Source: Bombyx mori
Taxonomy: Eukaryota > Arthropoda > Insecta > Lepidoptera > Bombycidae
Direction of reading: 5' to 3'
Length of the DNA stretch: 64,000 bases
Assembly: GCF_030269925.1 (NCBI RefSeq)
Contig: NC_085132.1
Coordinates: 1,324,501 to 1,388,500 of the forward strand
This document shows positions 53,251-64,000 of this stretch, in pieces. A program made the translations under genes and the position numbers. The notes under the pieces were generated by a model that did not search any database, was not told the DNA's origin, and worked only from the letters and a program-made list of their open reading frames with translations. The number at the start of each line of letters is the position of its first letter. Position 1 is the stretch's first letter.

Positions 53251-53884
53251 TCTAAAGACCCCTTTTGTTTTACAGTTCATATAATTCTGAGCCTTCACTC
53301 TATCGCGCTAAAGTTTGTTTTCGTTTTATAACTTTGTCACATTTGACGTTTTTGCTGTACACGTATATATTTGAAACTATGTCGCTTACGGTCTCAAAAC
53401 TGTGGCGAACATTGAAAGTTTGGTCCGTTTGAATCATGATGTATGTTTTGCTGCTAATTCTCGGTTAAACTCGACTTGAGACAATTTCTCACGCATATTA
53501 CATTAAATTATTACTTAAGTTTAGTTATTCGCACATCCAACTGCTCGCTTCTGTGAGATATTCCTTAATTTCTGTGAGTGTTCAAGAAGATATTGATTGA
53601 GGAGCCTCAGAAATCAAGAGGCACAAGCGGTTGCGTAACACAGGCGTGTAGAAAAGTTCAACTCACACATGAAACACTAGATTACTACACTATTTAGAGA
53701 CTATTAAAGAACATCTGTGCAATAAAGTTCATTATAAAGTCAATGATTATCCAGAAGATTGCACAAAGTGGGAATGAGTTGCTCGCTCCGGGCATTTCAA
53801 TATTGTAATAATAAAATTGTTACCTACGTTATAATACTCATTGTAAAAATGAATATTTAAATATATTTTTTTTATCTAATATAA
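53251..53884. other. Unassigned sequence
   Basis: No supported feature. Confidence 0.4.
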
Positions 53885-54025
53885 AAAAAAGACATGCCCG
53901 CTGAGTTTCTCTTCAATTCTTCTCAGGACGGAGGCTAGTTCTTGTGAATTGACGGTAGTTCTTTTGACGTTCAAAAAGTATGTACTTTCATTTATGTTGA
54001 ATAAAAATTTTTTGATTTAATTTAG
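53885..54025 (+). mobile_element. rep-I, LINE-like tail
   Basis: GCCCGCTGAGTTTCTCTTCA, TTCTTCTCAGGACGGAGGC, then GTTGAATAAAAATTTTTTGA. Diverged from 50820-50995. Confidence 0.62.
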
Positions 54026-54029
54026 ATTT

Positions 54030-54185
54030 ATAACTATAATTGAGACCTTAGAACTTATGACTCAAGGTGGGTGGCGCATTTGCGTTGTAGATGTCTATGG
54101 GCTCCAGTAACCACTTAACAACAGATGGGCTGTGAGCTCGTCCAACCATCTAGGCAATAAAAAAAAAAAAAATAAAAAAAAAAAA
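54030..54185 (+). mobile_element. Bm1 3' half
   Basis: Starts at AACTATAATTGAGACC and ends with an A-rich tail of about 30 bases. It directly follows rep-I. Confidence 0.87.
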
Positions 54186-54864
54186 TCTAAAACCGTTCCA
54201 AAATGTTGAGAATCCTCAACCAAGTGAATTGGTACTTGAAACCTGGTTAGAGGTTCTGCAAGACCGAAATTTGGTCTTGGTCGAGCATTTCTGTCACATA
54301 TGCTTATTAGATTAAACGATTTTTTCAAACCAGCCTCTGGATCTACTCTTACAAAAGATATTTTAGTACTCTTCGTTAATTTGCCAGATGTCATCTGAAG
54401 AATTTAAATGTGAACTAGTGGTCCCGCATTAGTCGAAATTTGACTATAATTAATTGAAATTAGAAGTTCAAACATTATTGTGGTTCTTTTGTCAAAGACG
54501 ATTATACTTAGATTATAATAAAATCACAGATTTCGCCAAAACTACACGCATAGGTAAATAATATTAAAGACAAACAATAATAATCTATTCTCAATTTGAC
54601 CACAGACTTTAAACAATAACAAAAGTTTGACAATTGACAATTAACAAAGAGTATAATATGTATGTGTTGTGTCAAATACATGGTAGTGTGTGTAATGTTT
54701 TTTGATTTTTGATTTAATGTACTTTTTATGCATAATTAAAAAAGAAATAGCATTCTGCACTCCTTCTCTATATTCTCTATAAGTGTGATAAAATTTCATA
54801 CTCCTCCGCCCGCGCAATTTCCGTAAAAAGGGGTACAAAGTTTTTGCTTCACGTATTATAACTA

Positions 54865-56165
54865 GTCAGGTCATAAGTATTGTCACACAGTAAAAACTTT
54901 TCTTTTAGAATGCTGGCCACAAAAAAGTTTATTGAATTCGAATTTCGAATTGTTCATGAAAATAAAAATGTATACTTTTAGAATTTTACTCATTTTTAAA
55001 ATTTGGAGTGGACGCTTAAAGAAGACCGTGTTGCAGTTATTGCGTTGCATCGTTGCGGTTACGCGCCAATTCAAATTTTTAACATACTGAAAAATTAGGA
55101 ATATAACCAAAAGATTCGTTTATCGTACCATCAAACGATACAATGAAGACTCTAGTGTAGATGTCAGGTCAAGAAGTGGTCGCCCTCGGTCTGTTAGGAC
55201 TCCAGCAGCGATAAAAGCTGTGAAGGCGCGAATTCAAAGAAATTCCAAACGTAAGCAGAAACTGTTGGCCCTTCAGATGGGGTTAAGCAGAACCACGGTG
55301 AAAAGGGTGTTAAATGAAGACTTAGGGCTTCGGGCATATCGAAGAAAAACAGGACATCGTTTGAATGCTCGTCTAATGGACTTGAGACTGAAGAGATGCC
55401 GCGCTTTGTTGAAGCGGTACGCGGGAAAAAAATATCGGGAAATTCTTTTTTCGGATGAAAAAATTTTTACCGTAGAAGAGAGCTACAACAAACAAAATGA
55501 TAAGGTGTACGCACACAGTAGTGAAGAAGCGAGCAACCGTATTCCGCGTGTCCAACGAGGTCATTTTCCATCCTTGCTCATGGTGTGGTTGGGAGTTTCT
55601 TATTGGGGCTTAACAGAGGTACATTTTTGTGAGAAAGGTGTAAAAACGAATGCAGTTGTGTATCAAAATACAGTCCTGACGAACCTTGTGGAACCTGTTT
55701 CTCATACCATGTTCAATAACATGCACTGGGTATTCCAACAAGATTCGGCGCCAGCTCATAGAGCGAAGAGCACACAAGACTGGCTGGTGGCGCGTGGAAT
55801 CGACTTCATCCGGCACGAAGACTGGCCCTCCTCCAATCCAGATTTGTATCTGTTAGATTACAAGATATGGCAACACTTGGAGGAAAAGGCGTGCTCAAAG
55901 CCTCATCCCAATTTGGAGTCACTCAAGACATCCTTGATTAAGGCAGCCGCCGATATTGACATGGACCTCGTTCGTGCTGCGATAGACGACTGGCCGCGCA
56001 GATTGAAGGCCTGTATTCAAAATCACGGAGGTCGTTTTGAATAAACTTTAGTGTCATAAGAATCTATGTTTTGTTAAGTTCATTTTGGTATATGAATGGT
56101 TACATAATGAATAAACTTGTTTCAATTATTTTACATTAAACATGTGACAGAATTTATGACCTGAC
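54865..56165 (+). mobile_element. mariner (mori/maT-like, D,D37D)
   Basis: 1301 bases with imperfect terminal inverted repeats of about 24 bases (GTCAGGTCATAAGTATTGTC and its partner at 56142-56165), flanked by TA on both sides. Cut-and-paste element of the Tc1/mariner superfamily. It lies within the 5' end of a Hel-4 Helitron and so is younger than that insertion. Confidence 0.92.
55003..56044 (+). pseudogene. Mariner transposase, frameshifted
   Basis: The transposase would bind the terminal repeats in the nucleus and cut and rejoin the element. The N-terminal helix-turn-helix region starts near 55003 without an ATG (EWTLKEDRVAVIALHRCGYA) and ends at a TAG (55096-55098). The protein resumes in another frame (ITKRFVYRTIKRYNEDSS) and stays open to the stop at 56044. 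Counting from 55220, the acid triad is D79 (FSDEKIF), D175 (QQDSAPAH) and D213 (LLDYKIW), with 37 residues between the last two. D,D37D defines the mori/maT lineage. Normally the last aspartate sits in NPDLNPLDY; here NP is YL. The C-terminus looks complete. The long open frame suggests recent arrival, while the N-terminal frameshift means this copy makes no full enzyme. Confidence 0.88.
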
Positions 56166-56221
56166 TAGGTATATATATGGATGTTTTGGTTGATTCCGTT
56201 TTCTACTTTTATTTCTATCAT

Positions 56222-56552
56222 AGTGTCATAAAATAGGAGTTAAACGTCAAGACCCGTCTATCTACAATTTGTATGCAGCGTCTCCTCAAGTACTTCGGAC
56301 ACGTGGCCCGACAAAATCCTGAGAACTTGGAAAAATTAATAGTTGTAGATCACGTGGAAGGAAAGAGAAGTCGAGGAAGATTGCCAACCAGGTGGACGGA
56401 CATTATCAAGGAGGTCACAAACACCAGCGTCCCGGGCGCCATTAAGCAGGCCGAATGCAGGCAACATTGGAGGAAGCTGGTGCAAAAACTGGACCAAGGT
56501 GGTCACGACCCTCAGTAATGAGGAAACGACAAAGAAGAAGAAGAAGAAGAAG
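56222..56552 (+). mobile_element. RTE-R LINE C-terminus
   Basis: The 81-codon frame 56273-56518 reads LLKYFGHVARQNPENLEKLI, GKRSRGRLPTRWTDII and QHWRKLVQKL, ending GGHDPQ-stop. The tail is (GAA)n (56529-56552). YFGHV..R plus GKR.RGR.PTRW is the C-terminal hallmark of endonuclease/RT LINEs. No RT domain remains upstream. Confidence 0.8.
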
Positions 56553-57039
56553 TCATAAAATATGCCAAGAAATCAAAATTAGTTTCCCATATTGAATATC
56601 TAGAAATCGTATTTATCTGGTACCATTAGGCTCTCGATCCAACATCTTCAGTGTTCAATCTAATTTTGAGCTCTAGTAAACGCTCAAGGTCGTATATAGA
56701 AAATCTAAGCTCATAATTCAATAATTTCTCGTTTATTTTTCAAGCAAATCCGAGTTTTCGAATCTTTTACAGTTTTCGTGGTAGTGGATGACTACGGGTT
56801 ATTCGTATATTATTATGACTATCTCGCCAACTTTATAAATAAAAGTATTTAAATAGCTAACAGCAACTTGCTTATTGACAGGTTCGACGGTTATTTGACT
56901 TGTTTTAACCTTGACTGTTAGAAGATCGTGCAATTACATTATTCAAGTATCTTCTCAATTCAAATCAGAGTATTTAAAATGTTTACGGAGTATTTAGATT
57001 ATGATAAATCTCATAAATTAGTCGACCCCACTGTACCGA
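56553..57039. other. Unassigned sequence
   Basis: No supported feature. Confidence 0.4.
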
Positions 57040-57206
57040 GTTTTTTATTTATTACCTAGATGGGTGGACGAGCTTACAGCCCACCAGGTGGTTAAGTGGT
57101 TATTAGAGCCCATAGACATCTACAACGTAAACGCGCCACCCATCTTGAGATATTAGTTCTAAGGTCTCAGTATAGTTACAGCGGCTGCCCCACCCTTCAA
57201 ACCGAA
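57040..57206 (-). mobile_element. Bm1, 5' half lost
   Basis: T-tract, ACCTAGATGGGTGGACG to CCCTTCAAACCGAAG, where unique sequence starts. Confidence 0.87.
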
Positions 57207-57760
57207 GCTTGTTGACAAGCTGTACTTTACACTATGAAGTAGTTTCAAAATCCTTACGATTCGCGAAAACTGTAGAAACGACTAAATATAAGCCACTATT
57301 TTTCATTATATATATCGAAATAAAGCCATGTGATTTTCATGAAAAAGCCACGTCTGTAATAGCGTTCATATTAAGGACTTTTACACGATATGAAATAGAA
57401 AAAAAAAGAAAAAGAAATCGCTCCCCCCAATACATTTCTCAATCTGAAACGAAATACGTTTGGTTGTAATGCGAAGAGAGCGTGAATTTTTGTCGCGAAC
57501 GGGTCACAGATGTTGTCAATATATTATAATACAATACAACCAGCGAATAATAGACAGAAATGAAACTGTGGTACAAGGCGTGAGAGGATATTGAAATTTT
57601 AGTTACGTATCTTCAGTTCCTTTCACAATTGTCTGGCTACCTATATAGATAAAGCTTTTAGGCACATTGACTGACTTAGAGTTTACAACTTAAATCAGTG
57701 AGTTGAGAATTATAGTTCATAATAATTAAATTAAAATAAAATTTGTAAGATATTCATGAT
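57207..57760. other. Unassigned sequence
   Basis: An 86-codon frame (57209-57469) is low-complexity at its end. No gene called. Confidence 0.4.
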
Positions 57761-58083
57761 TTTTTTTTCCTACCTAAGCAGATAGCCCTGAGAGGCTATA
57801 TCAGCGCAACCTTAACTAGTGGGTGAGCTCACGGGGCTCAAACCTGACGAAGTTGCTAACACGAACCCTAGCAAGAGCCGTGCTTCGCAGAATCCACCAC
57901 CGGATCGAAAACGCGACTCACTGAGAGGATCCGGCGAGAAACTCAGTGGGCTGTGTCTGAGGGTTAATTTACTCGTCAAGCCCTTCGTCGCAAGCGACGG
58001 GTTCGACGAGAACGGTGACCGGTGCTTGAAGTACCTAAAAGCACCGCTAGTGGATCGGGAGGATCCGGAATGACGTGTTTGGG
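57761..58083 (-). mobile_element. rep-C, longest copy
   Basis: T(8), CCTACCTAAGCAG to GATCCGGAATGACGTG; 323 bases. A frame runs ANTNPSKSRASQNPPPDR and REDPE on the plus strand, i.e. antisense to the tail. It probably reflects composition only. Confidence 0.85.
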
Positions 58084-58443
58084 GCGACGTCGACTGCTTT
58101 CCATGATACTCTTGAATATATGTATATAAGTCCCAGAAAACAACATACGTCTGTGGCTATAGTAATCGATTTCTATGTTTATAATTTCCTATAGTAATCA
58201 CATACCATTTGTAGTTGAGTCCTCAGTGCTATTTAAATATGAAATTCATTTTCCTGACAGTTTATCAAGTTCTTCTCGTCTTTATTTGCTTACGTTGAAA
58301 GAATTCCGCCCCAGGACTTAAGGGGAGATAAGAAAACGCGGACACAGCGGATTACACAAAAACTCAAATTCAGAGAAATCAAATGATTTCTGAGATGCTA
58401 TCAATGGATACTTCCATGTGGCGTGCGGTTTTACCGAAATATA

Positions 58444-58565
58444 TCGTATAGCAACCCGCCCTCGCTTCGCTTCGGAAACATTAAACTGTATTATTGATAG
58501 GTGAGTCCCGCGATGCTACCTCCGGTTATTGTCATACCACGGGTAACGCCGCGGGGTAAAGCTAG
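58444..58565 (+). mobile_element. Hel-5 Helitron-like, 122 bp
   Basis: A|TCGTATAGCAACCCGCC...GCCGCGGGGTAAAGCTAG|T has the right ends and site. It is a single copy in this window. Confidence 0.6.
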
Positions 58566-59694
58566 TCTAAAAAAGAAGCCTAAGTTATTCGTTATATCAT
58601 CAACTACCTATCAGTGAAAGTCTCTTCAAGCAATTGGATTGGGTAACCATAATTATGTTCATGTATTTTCACCATTTGCAATTAATTAATTGGCCACAGC
58701 TGCATCACTCTATTAATTCACTCCAGTTACTTCACATTTATCACACAAAATATCTTAGATGTGCAAAAAATGTACCCTAAGAATAGTTCCGCAACTGTCC
58801 GGACCTCTTCTGGCTCGGGCCAAACTAAATCAAGCATTTTTGGAGCTGTAGCATTGGGAGGCGCAGATCGATCGCTCCATTGTATTCAAAGATGCTAGAC
58901 TTCTTTGTACACGCATCACGATACCTTACACCTGTAAGGAAACCACATTAACCGAACAACGTTTTACGCCACCGTGCGATCTAATTTCGAAAAGTGTCTT
59001 TGTCATTCGCACCATTGTGATGTAAGGCTGTTTTGGTTGACTTTTGTTCAGAATGATTTGTTGCCATCAATCGTGAGGGGAAATTAAATAGGAGTCGAAT
59101 GTGTTGAATGCTCGGAAATTACGCTAAAGGATTTGTGAGCTGTGTGTTTGAAAATGAAATTATCGGTTCTGTTGAGAGATTTCGGGGTAGCATTAAAGTA
59201 ATATAACAGCTGACTCTTGAATTCAAATCGTTCGTACTGTGCCTTAGATTGGTATTGCGATATTTTAGCATGTCAGGTCATATCGATTTTCGAAAACCGT
59301 GTAATTAAATTATTGTCATTTCTTACATCTACACTCCAATCTTCATAGTCAACATTCAAAGCGGATTTTTTTTTATGGCGTAGACATTTTGCTATTGTTT
59401 GCTTCAGCAGCAGATATACCTTGAGAACAGGCATGATTGCTAGCAACATCAATCTGTAGAAGCAAGACGTTCCTTTAAACCATTGACCTTTAAAAGTTTT
59501 CATAATATTCAAACAGCTAAATTTTAACAACGTGAGAATTTCAACGCTATAAAGTTGTGAAAATCTTATAAGCAAAGTACATATTTTTAAGCTCCAGCTG
59601 ATAACCCGGAAAACTTTTATAGTGTAATGCATGTAGCATGCTTTCAACAACCTTATTTAACACAATTTTAAGAAAGCTCTTAAATATTTTTTTT
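58566..59694. other. Unassigned; 125-codon minus frame
   Basis: The frame 59650-59273 (minus) is the longest outside recognised repeats. It includes RLMLLAIMPVLKVYLLLKQT and NVDYEDWSVDVRNDNN, with no known domain and no splice context. Low support as a gene. Confidence 0.3.
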
Positions 59695-60003
59695 GGTACG
59701 AAGTTCCTTATGGGACGATGCGGACGATCCTGAACCGGGAAAAAAACGTCCGTAACGTAAGATTTTTTTTAGTGTACGACTTAACTTTGTAATACGGTAC
59801 AAAAAATAACATATTTTTATTATCTATTTTTTTATAAATCATTGTGAATAAAGTAAATTTTTTTTATCAATAAAAGAATCATAATAAAAAATGTATACCC
59901 GAATAATTATTTTCTTTATACCTCGAATAGAACTTAAAATTTATAGTTTTATAATAAGAAACTTCGTTCCTATCCGGTATACCACGACACCACACATCTT
60001 TTT
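59695..60003 (-). mobile_element. pal-P element, core type 1
   Basis: TACGAAGTTCCTTATGGGAC at one end, CTATCCGGTATACCACGACA at the other. The core (GAATAATTATTTTCTTTATA) matches 467-870. Confidence 0.68.
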
Positions 60004-61803
60004 TGTAGTACATTGAGCTGCATAGGTAACCAAAACTTTTCAAATTCCACATTTTAATTGCGTCTCTAGTCTCTAATAAATATACTTTAAAAATATGTAG
60101 TTCTAATAGCAAGCATTCTTTGCTGTTGATCCTGGTCAGTGTATTATGGCAAAGTAAGAAAATGATCCTAATTTCAGGAGTCATCGATACATGCAGAACT
60201 CTTCAAATCTAAAGGAGTTTTTGAAGTATAAGAATATTACGATAAAAGATTCAATTACGTGCGTAGACAGATGCAGGATTTGCTAATAAAAGCCCGTTAA
60301 AAACCATGGCCGTGGTTTGGGTCTTGGGGCCTGGTAGGAATTTAGGTACCCAATAGGCTCGACACTGGTCAATTCACAGTCTGGACGGTATACCATCTTG
60401 TAAAATAAACTTGTTTTGTGAGTACCCGCGAGATTCCGTGTCTTTTTTCAGTGGGAGTTTGACCCTGTTCAACCTAATGGCTCAAGGGAAGTAGCGAAAA
60501 TAATTTCTGCTAATTAACCTAAGATATTAAATGTGAAATAAACATAATATTTTACCATTGTTCAAAGGACCGCTTCGAAGGAAGGAAATTTTAATAATTA
60601 GAAATATTGATTGAATGATTGCTTTAACGTTTTCAAGGAATCGAATGACATTAATACCAGCCTGCACCGCATTAAATGGAAGACTGAAACACGAAACGGC
60701 ATTCGCTTTGAAATATAACCAATGGGTAATAGATTTCCAAGAAAAATTCACAACTTCAGTCTATAATAAAGATTATCGGGTTTCCCAGTAAGTCACGGTA
60801 AATAAGTTTCAAGCAAATAATTGGTCCAAAATACGTCACGTATGTATGCCTCAGTAAATATGACGATTTCACTTGAATGACCACTGCATTCCATTGACTT
60901 CAATGATGTTAACAGTGGCCTCGAAGTTTTGACCACAAACTTCCGATGGCATCTAGATGTAAGCAGGTAGCGTGAAGATCTTAACCGCCTGGTATTTATT
61001 ACGTGAGGCACGAATTCGAAGTCTGAACTGTATAGTATATCGGCTCTATTTTCAAACCAAAAAGCTTGACACATGCAGCCTTTCAATACATTGGGCCATA
61101 AAGGTCAGAATTCATCAGTTAATAATTATGGCCTTTTAGTAGGCTTCAACTACCCATGAGAAGTGGCACACCCATGTGCAGTGCACCCATGGAGTTGGTG
61201 AAGTTCACTTCATGTGTCTTCACTTTAAATCACTGAGTGGTGTCTATAAGCTTCAGTAATCACAACTCTATATACTGCGATAAATAAACTCTAGCCTCGG
61301 ATAAAAACAGATCCATCTTTTCATTATGAGTATTTCATTTCACCGCCCCTCTACGTGCTTCAGATGCCGGATATTGGTTTATGCAAATGTTCGTAACGCG
61401 TTGATGTCCGGATATCGGCGCTTCATCACGCTCTCTCCCCCCTCCCCGCCTCGATCGGTTTTAATTTTGTATCCGGTTTGGATTTTCTCGAGCATTTCCT
61501 TTACTCTCAGAGCCGATTATGGTATTTGAATTGTTTTTTTAGCTCATATATTTTAATATGTCTGTCGTACTTTAAGTGTTTTTATTAAATTAGATGTATC
61601 TGATAGTTTTCTTATGTTTTCTGATTTAAGGCTTATTGTCATGTTTTGGTTGGAAATGCATATAATATGATGAAAAGATAATTATACTCTGAGCTGCTTA
61701 AAAAATTTCGTCAGTTAATTGTGTAGGAATTATTACGCGTTACACCTTATAATTCGAACCAGGTTGAAAGAAACAAAACAGGGTAATGCGTAGGTGATCT
61801 CAC
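60004..61803. other. Unassigned, mainly unique sequence
   Basis: The longest stretch free of recognised repeats. CACCCATGTGCAGTGCACCC ATGG at 61169-61192 is a small palindromic patch. No receptor TM5 exon was found. Confidence 0.4.
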
Positions 61804-61966
61804 TTTTTTTCCTACCTATGCTGATAGCCTTGAGAGGCTATCAGCCTAACGTGTAGGTGAGCTCACGAAGCTCAAACTGGAGTGTTGCTAACACTGGCCC
61901 TAGCAAGAGCCGCGCTTCGCAGAATCTACCACCGGATCGGAAACGCGACCCACTGAGAAGATCCGG
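61804..61966 (-). mobile_element. rep-C, short
   Basis: T(8), CCTACCTATGCTGATAGCC, GTGTAGGTGAGCTCACG to CACTGAGAAGATCCGG. Confidence 0.83.
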
Positions 61967-63579
61967 TGATTGATCTCACGACTTGATTGGTGTTATATGG
62001 CTATAGTAAAGCTCATGGAAATCCGAAGGTACATCCTGCCATTCTTGAGAGATGTTCAAGTAGCCATTGGATTTCAACGGCCGCTCACCGATATGCTAGA
62101 CCTAGACGTGATGGTAGTATCTATCAGTGGAGACTCGTGTATTAACTTCAATGATTGAGCTAGTAAGAGCACACTGAAGTTCCGATTAAACATAAAATGG
62201 TTTTTGTGCATGCATACAAAACATAGTCAATTTGGCTTCTGATGTGTAACGGTAGTTTACATTGATGACGCACTGATCGTCTAGTGTGAAGTCTGCAGTT
62301 GCTCCGTCGCAAATCACCGGTCAAATTAAAGTGATTGTAAGCTCGTGATTTAGCTATACAGACCGACGTATACGTATTCGGAATTTGTATTTAACCAGGC
62401 TGTTCTTGTTGTTGTTTAAACGATTCAGACCTTTCTTCCAATTTCTTCTATTAATTGACAATTACCGCTACGCCAACCATGAAGGAACGCTCTTTCTCAT
62501 GTACCACTTGTGCTGGAAAACACATCCAACTACAAGAAGTACAGCCTCGACCTCAACTAGGGCTCAAACTGGAAACTCGTTGTAATCAATCAACTTTTAA
62601 ACCCCAATCAAAATATTTTAAATCCTTACAGTATATTCTTAATATATAAAATTTGATTAGCACGCAATCTTAAAGCAAGGTAGGTGCCTAATGGTCTCAA
62701 ACAAGGCTCCCAACCCCAAGCTTCAGATGGTTTTAGATAGCGTGCATTGTGCATTAAACAATTTTGGTTACCGCAAAGAACTTAATCAGAAGACAATAGC
62801 TCAGCAGGTGTAGGAATAAAAATTCCGATCTCCACAAAGCAAATTAAACCTGAAATTGCAGCCAGTAGCTAAGAAGTATTACATTTCATTTATAATAACA
62901 AAATGGGAACTGCGTTATCTGGCCATGGCATTTAAATTTCAAAGCAATCAACCAGTCATTAAAACGAATAGAATCAATAGTAGGTTTTACAACGATTCAT
63001 TCGAGAGCTCATGAATAGTAATAAACTTAAATCACCATCTGCAAAATTTATTTCAATCCATCTTAACCCTTTTGTTGGGATAACTGTAGAGGCCCGAAAC
63101 GACCCAGCGCTCACTCAAAGACAACTAAATTTAAACTGCCATTGTTTAAGATACAGAGATTCGGAATCAATTCCTCCTGGGACTCGATTGTGAGGCTGGT
63201 AATCCGAAATGACGAGTTTTCTGTTTTGGGTATTTGCGATATGCGATTTTGTACTCTGGTTGAGAACATTCGCGAATGTAATCGAATCCAATTACTTATT
63301 GTTTGGTATAATAATAATAATAATCACTTCGTTGCCTTCGATAAATTCGATCCAGTCATTTTATAAACGCCTGAGAATGTGGTCCGTAAAATCATAGCTC
63401 GCCTTGAGGAGTCCAGAACACCGATTTATTATCAAGGAAAATTTTATAAAGCTTAAAGGGTTTTTGGCAGGGCGTTTTACTGGAGATACACTGGTTATAC
63501 CTTTTAAGTTGCTAATATCCATAGTCGCCCATGTTTCTACATTGTGTTGGCCACGTTTTATTGGTGATACCGAAAATGT
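61967..63579. other. Unassigned, mainly unique sequence
   Basis: Several 60-75 codon frames lie on both strands, none with a domain. Confidence 0.4.
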
Positions 63580-63690
63580 AAAAGCCGCCATCCATCTTGA
63601 GATATGAGTTATAAGGTCTTAATACAGTACAACAGCTGCCGCGCATTTCCAACCGAAACGCATAGCTGCTTAAAATAGGCAGGGTGACCT
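63580..63690 (-). mobile_element. Old Bm1 fragment
   Basis: GCCGCCATCCATCTTGAGAT, TTAATACAGTACAACAGCTG and CCAACCGAAACGCATAGC, ending AATAGGCAGGGTG. Confidence 0.68.
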
Positions 63691-64000
63691 TTGATAGTAC
63701 CGGCAATAATAAAGCATTTGAGTTTGTGTGAGAAGAGAAACTTAATTCCAGTGGCGTTGGAGCTTCACCGTCCACGACCCACCTAGTAAAAGCTCATTTG
63801 AGCTTCTTAAAAGCTGCCGAATAGGCTCGTACAATAGTACAAGCCGAAAGCAATGATGGATTCGTGGTAGATATAGACACATTTGTGTATATTTATTTTC
63901 AAACAAATTTAACCAGCATTTTTGGCGTGAATATAAATAGTATCCTTCGCCATCTATTGTTGCTTGTCCGTCTACAGATTTGCGAAACTGAAAATAAATT
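63691..64000. other. Unassigned sequence
   Basis: CGCCATCTATTGTTGC at 63950 recalls LTR-L but is too short to call. Confidence 0.35.

Larger units (their letters stand above)
54415..56181 (-). mobile_element. Hel-4 Helitron split by a mariner
   Basis: The 3' end CTAG is at 54415 (T on its minus-strand flank), with a hairpin AGTCGAAATTTGACT. It runs to GCTTCACGTATTATAAC and continues beyond the mariner as GGTATATATATGGA, giving a 5' TC at 56181 with the A/T site. The 5' tip is diverged, so this end is less sure. Confidence 0.75.

Noticed and set aside
59273..59650. 125-codon minus-strand gene
   Set aside because: No domain, no splice or promoter context; kept only as a note in the gap entry.
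61326..61529. Receptor TM-type exon (hydrophobic end ILYPVWIFSS)
   Set aside because: No splice sites in frame and no match to aminergic TM5-TM7 motifs.
63950..63966. Sixth LTR-L copy
   Set aside because: Only ~16 bases (CGCCATCTATTGTTGC) match; no ends or promoter.

Overview
The window looks like silk moth DNA (Bombyx mori or a very close relative). The main evidence is the Bm1 SINE, present about 45 times on both strands, with its oligo(A) tail and, in complete copies, a tRNA-like head. Lepidopteran Helitrons, a D,D37D mariner, and non-LTR retrotransposon tails agree with this. There is no bacterial gene organisation. Almost every open frame is short, and most of them lie inside repeats.

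Only one host coding segment can be defended: a 144-base exon at 896-1039 (+). It has a splice acceptor and donor and encodes intracellular loop 2, transmembrane helix 4 and the start of extracellular loop 2 of a class A aminergic receptor (tyramine/octopamine/serotonin type). No partner exon was found, so the rest of the window is most simply a very long downstream intron, or intron plus intergenic DNA. This last point is inference.

Layout. 0-9 kb: the receptor exon, flanked by a palindrome-ended repeat and a solo LTR, then Bm1 copies and a Bm1 hit by a retroposon with a 16-base target duplication. 9-20 kb: complete and headless Bm1 copies, several carrying nested LINE pieces. 20-24 kb: two Helitrons joined with no base between them, then a Bm1 containing a second repeat that contains a third. 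25-36 kb: a tRNA-derived SINE, a Helitron, a CTA microsatellite grown inside a repeat, and a LINE C-terminus. 36-47 kb: solo LTRs, a palindromic MITE-like element, the second SINE copy, and a Helitron whose empty site is visible elsewhere in the window. 47-58 kb: a terminal-inverted-repeat element, more Helitrons (one split by a LINE, one by a mariner), and the mariner with the longest ORF of the window. 58-64 kb: mostly unique sequence.

Family names used below. Bm1: SINE. LINE-D: jockey/CR1-like LINE tail, probably BMC1/L1Bm type. RTE-R: endonuclease-RT LINE tail. rep-C, E, F, G, H, I, J: repeats defined only by copies in this window. pal-P: element with palindromic GGAACGAAGTTCC ends. LTR-L: solo LTRs. 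Hel-1 to Hel-5: Helitron families. SINE-S: second tRNA-derived SINE. Copy relations were found by eye, so boundaries are usually good to a few bases for Helitrons, LTRs and the mariner, and to about 5-20 bases for the rest.
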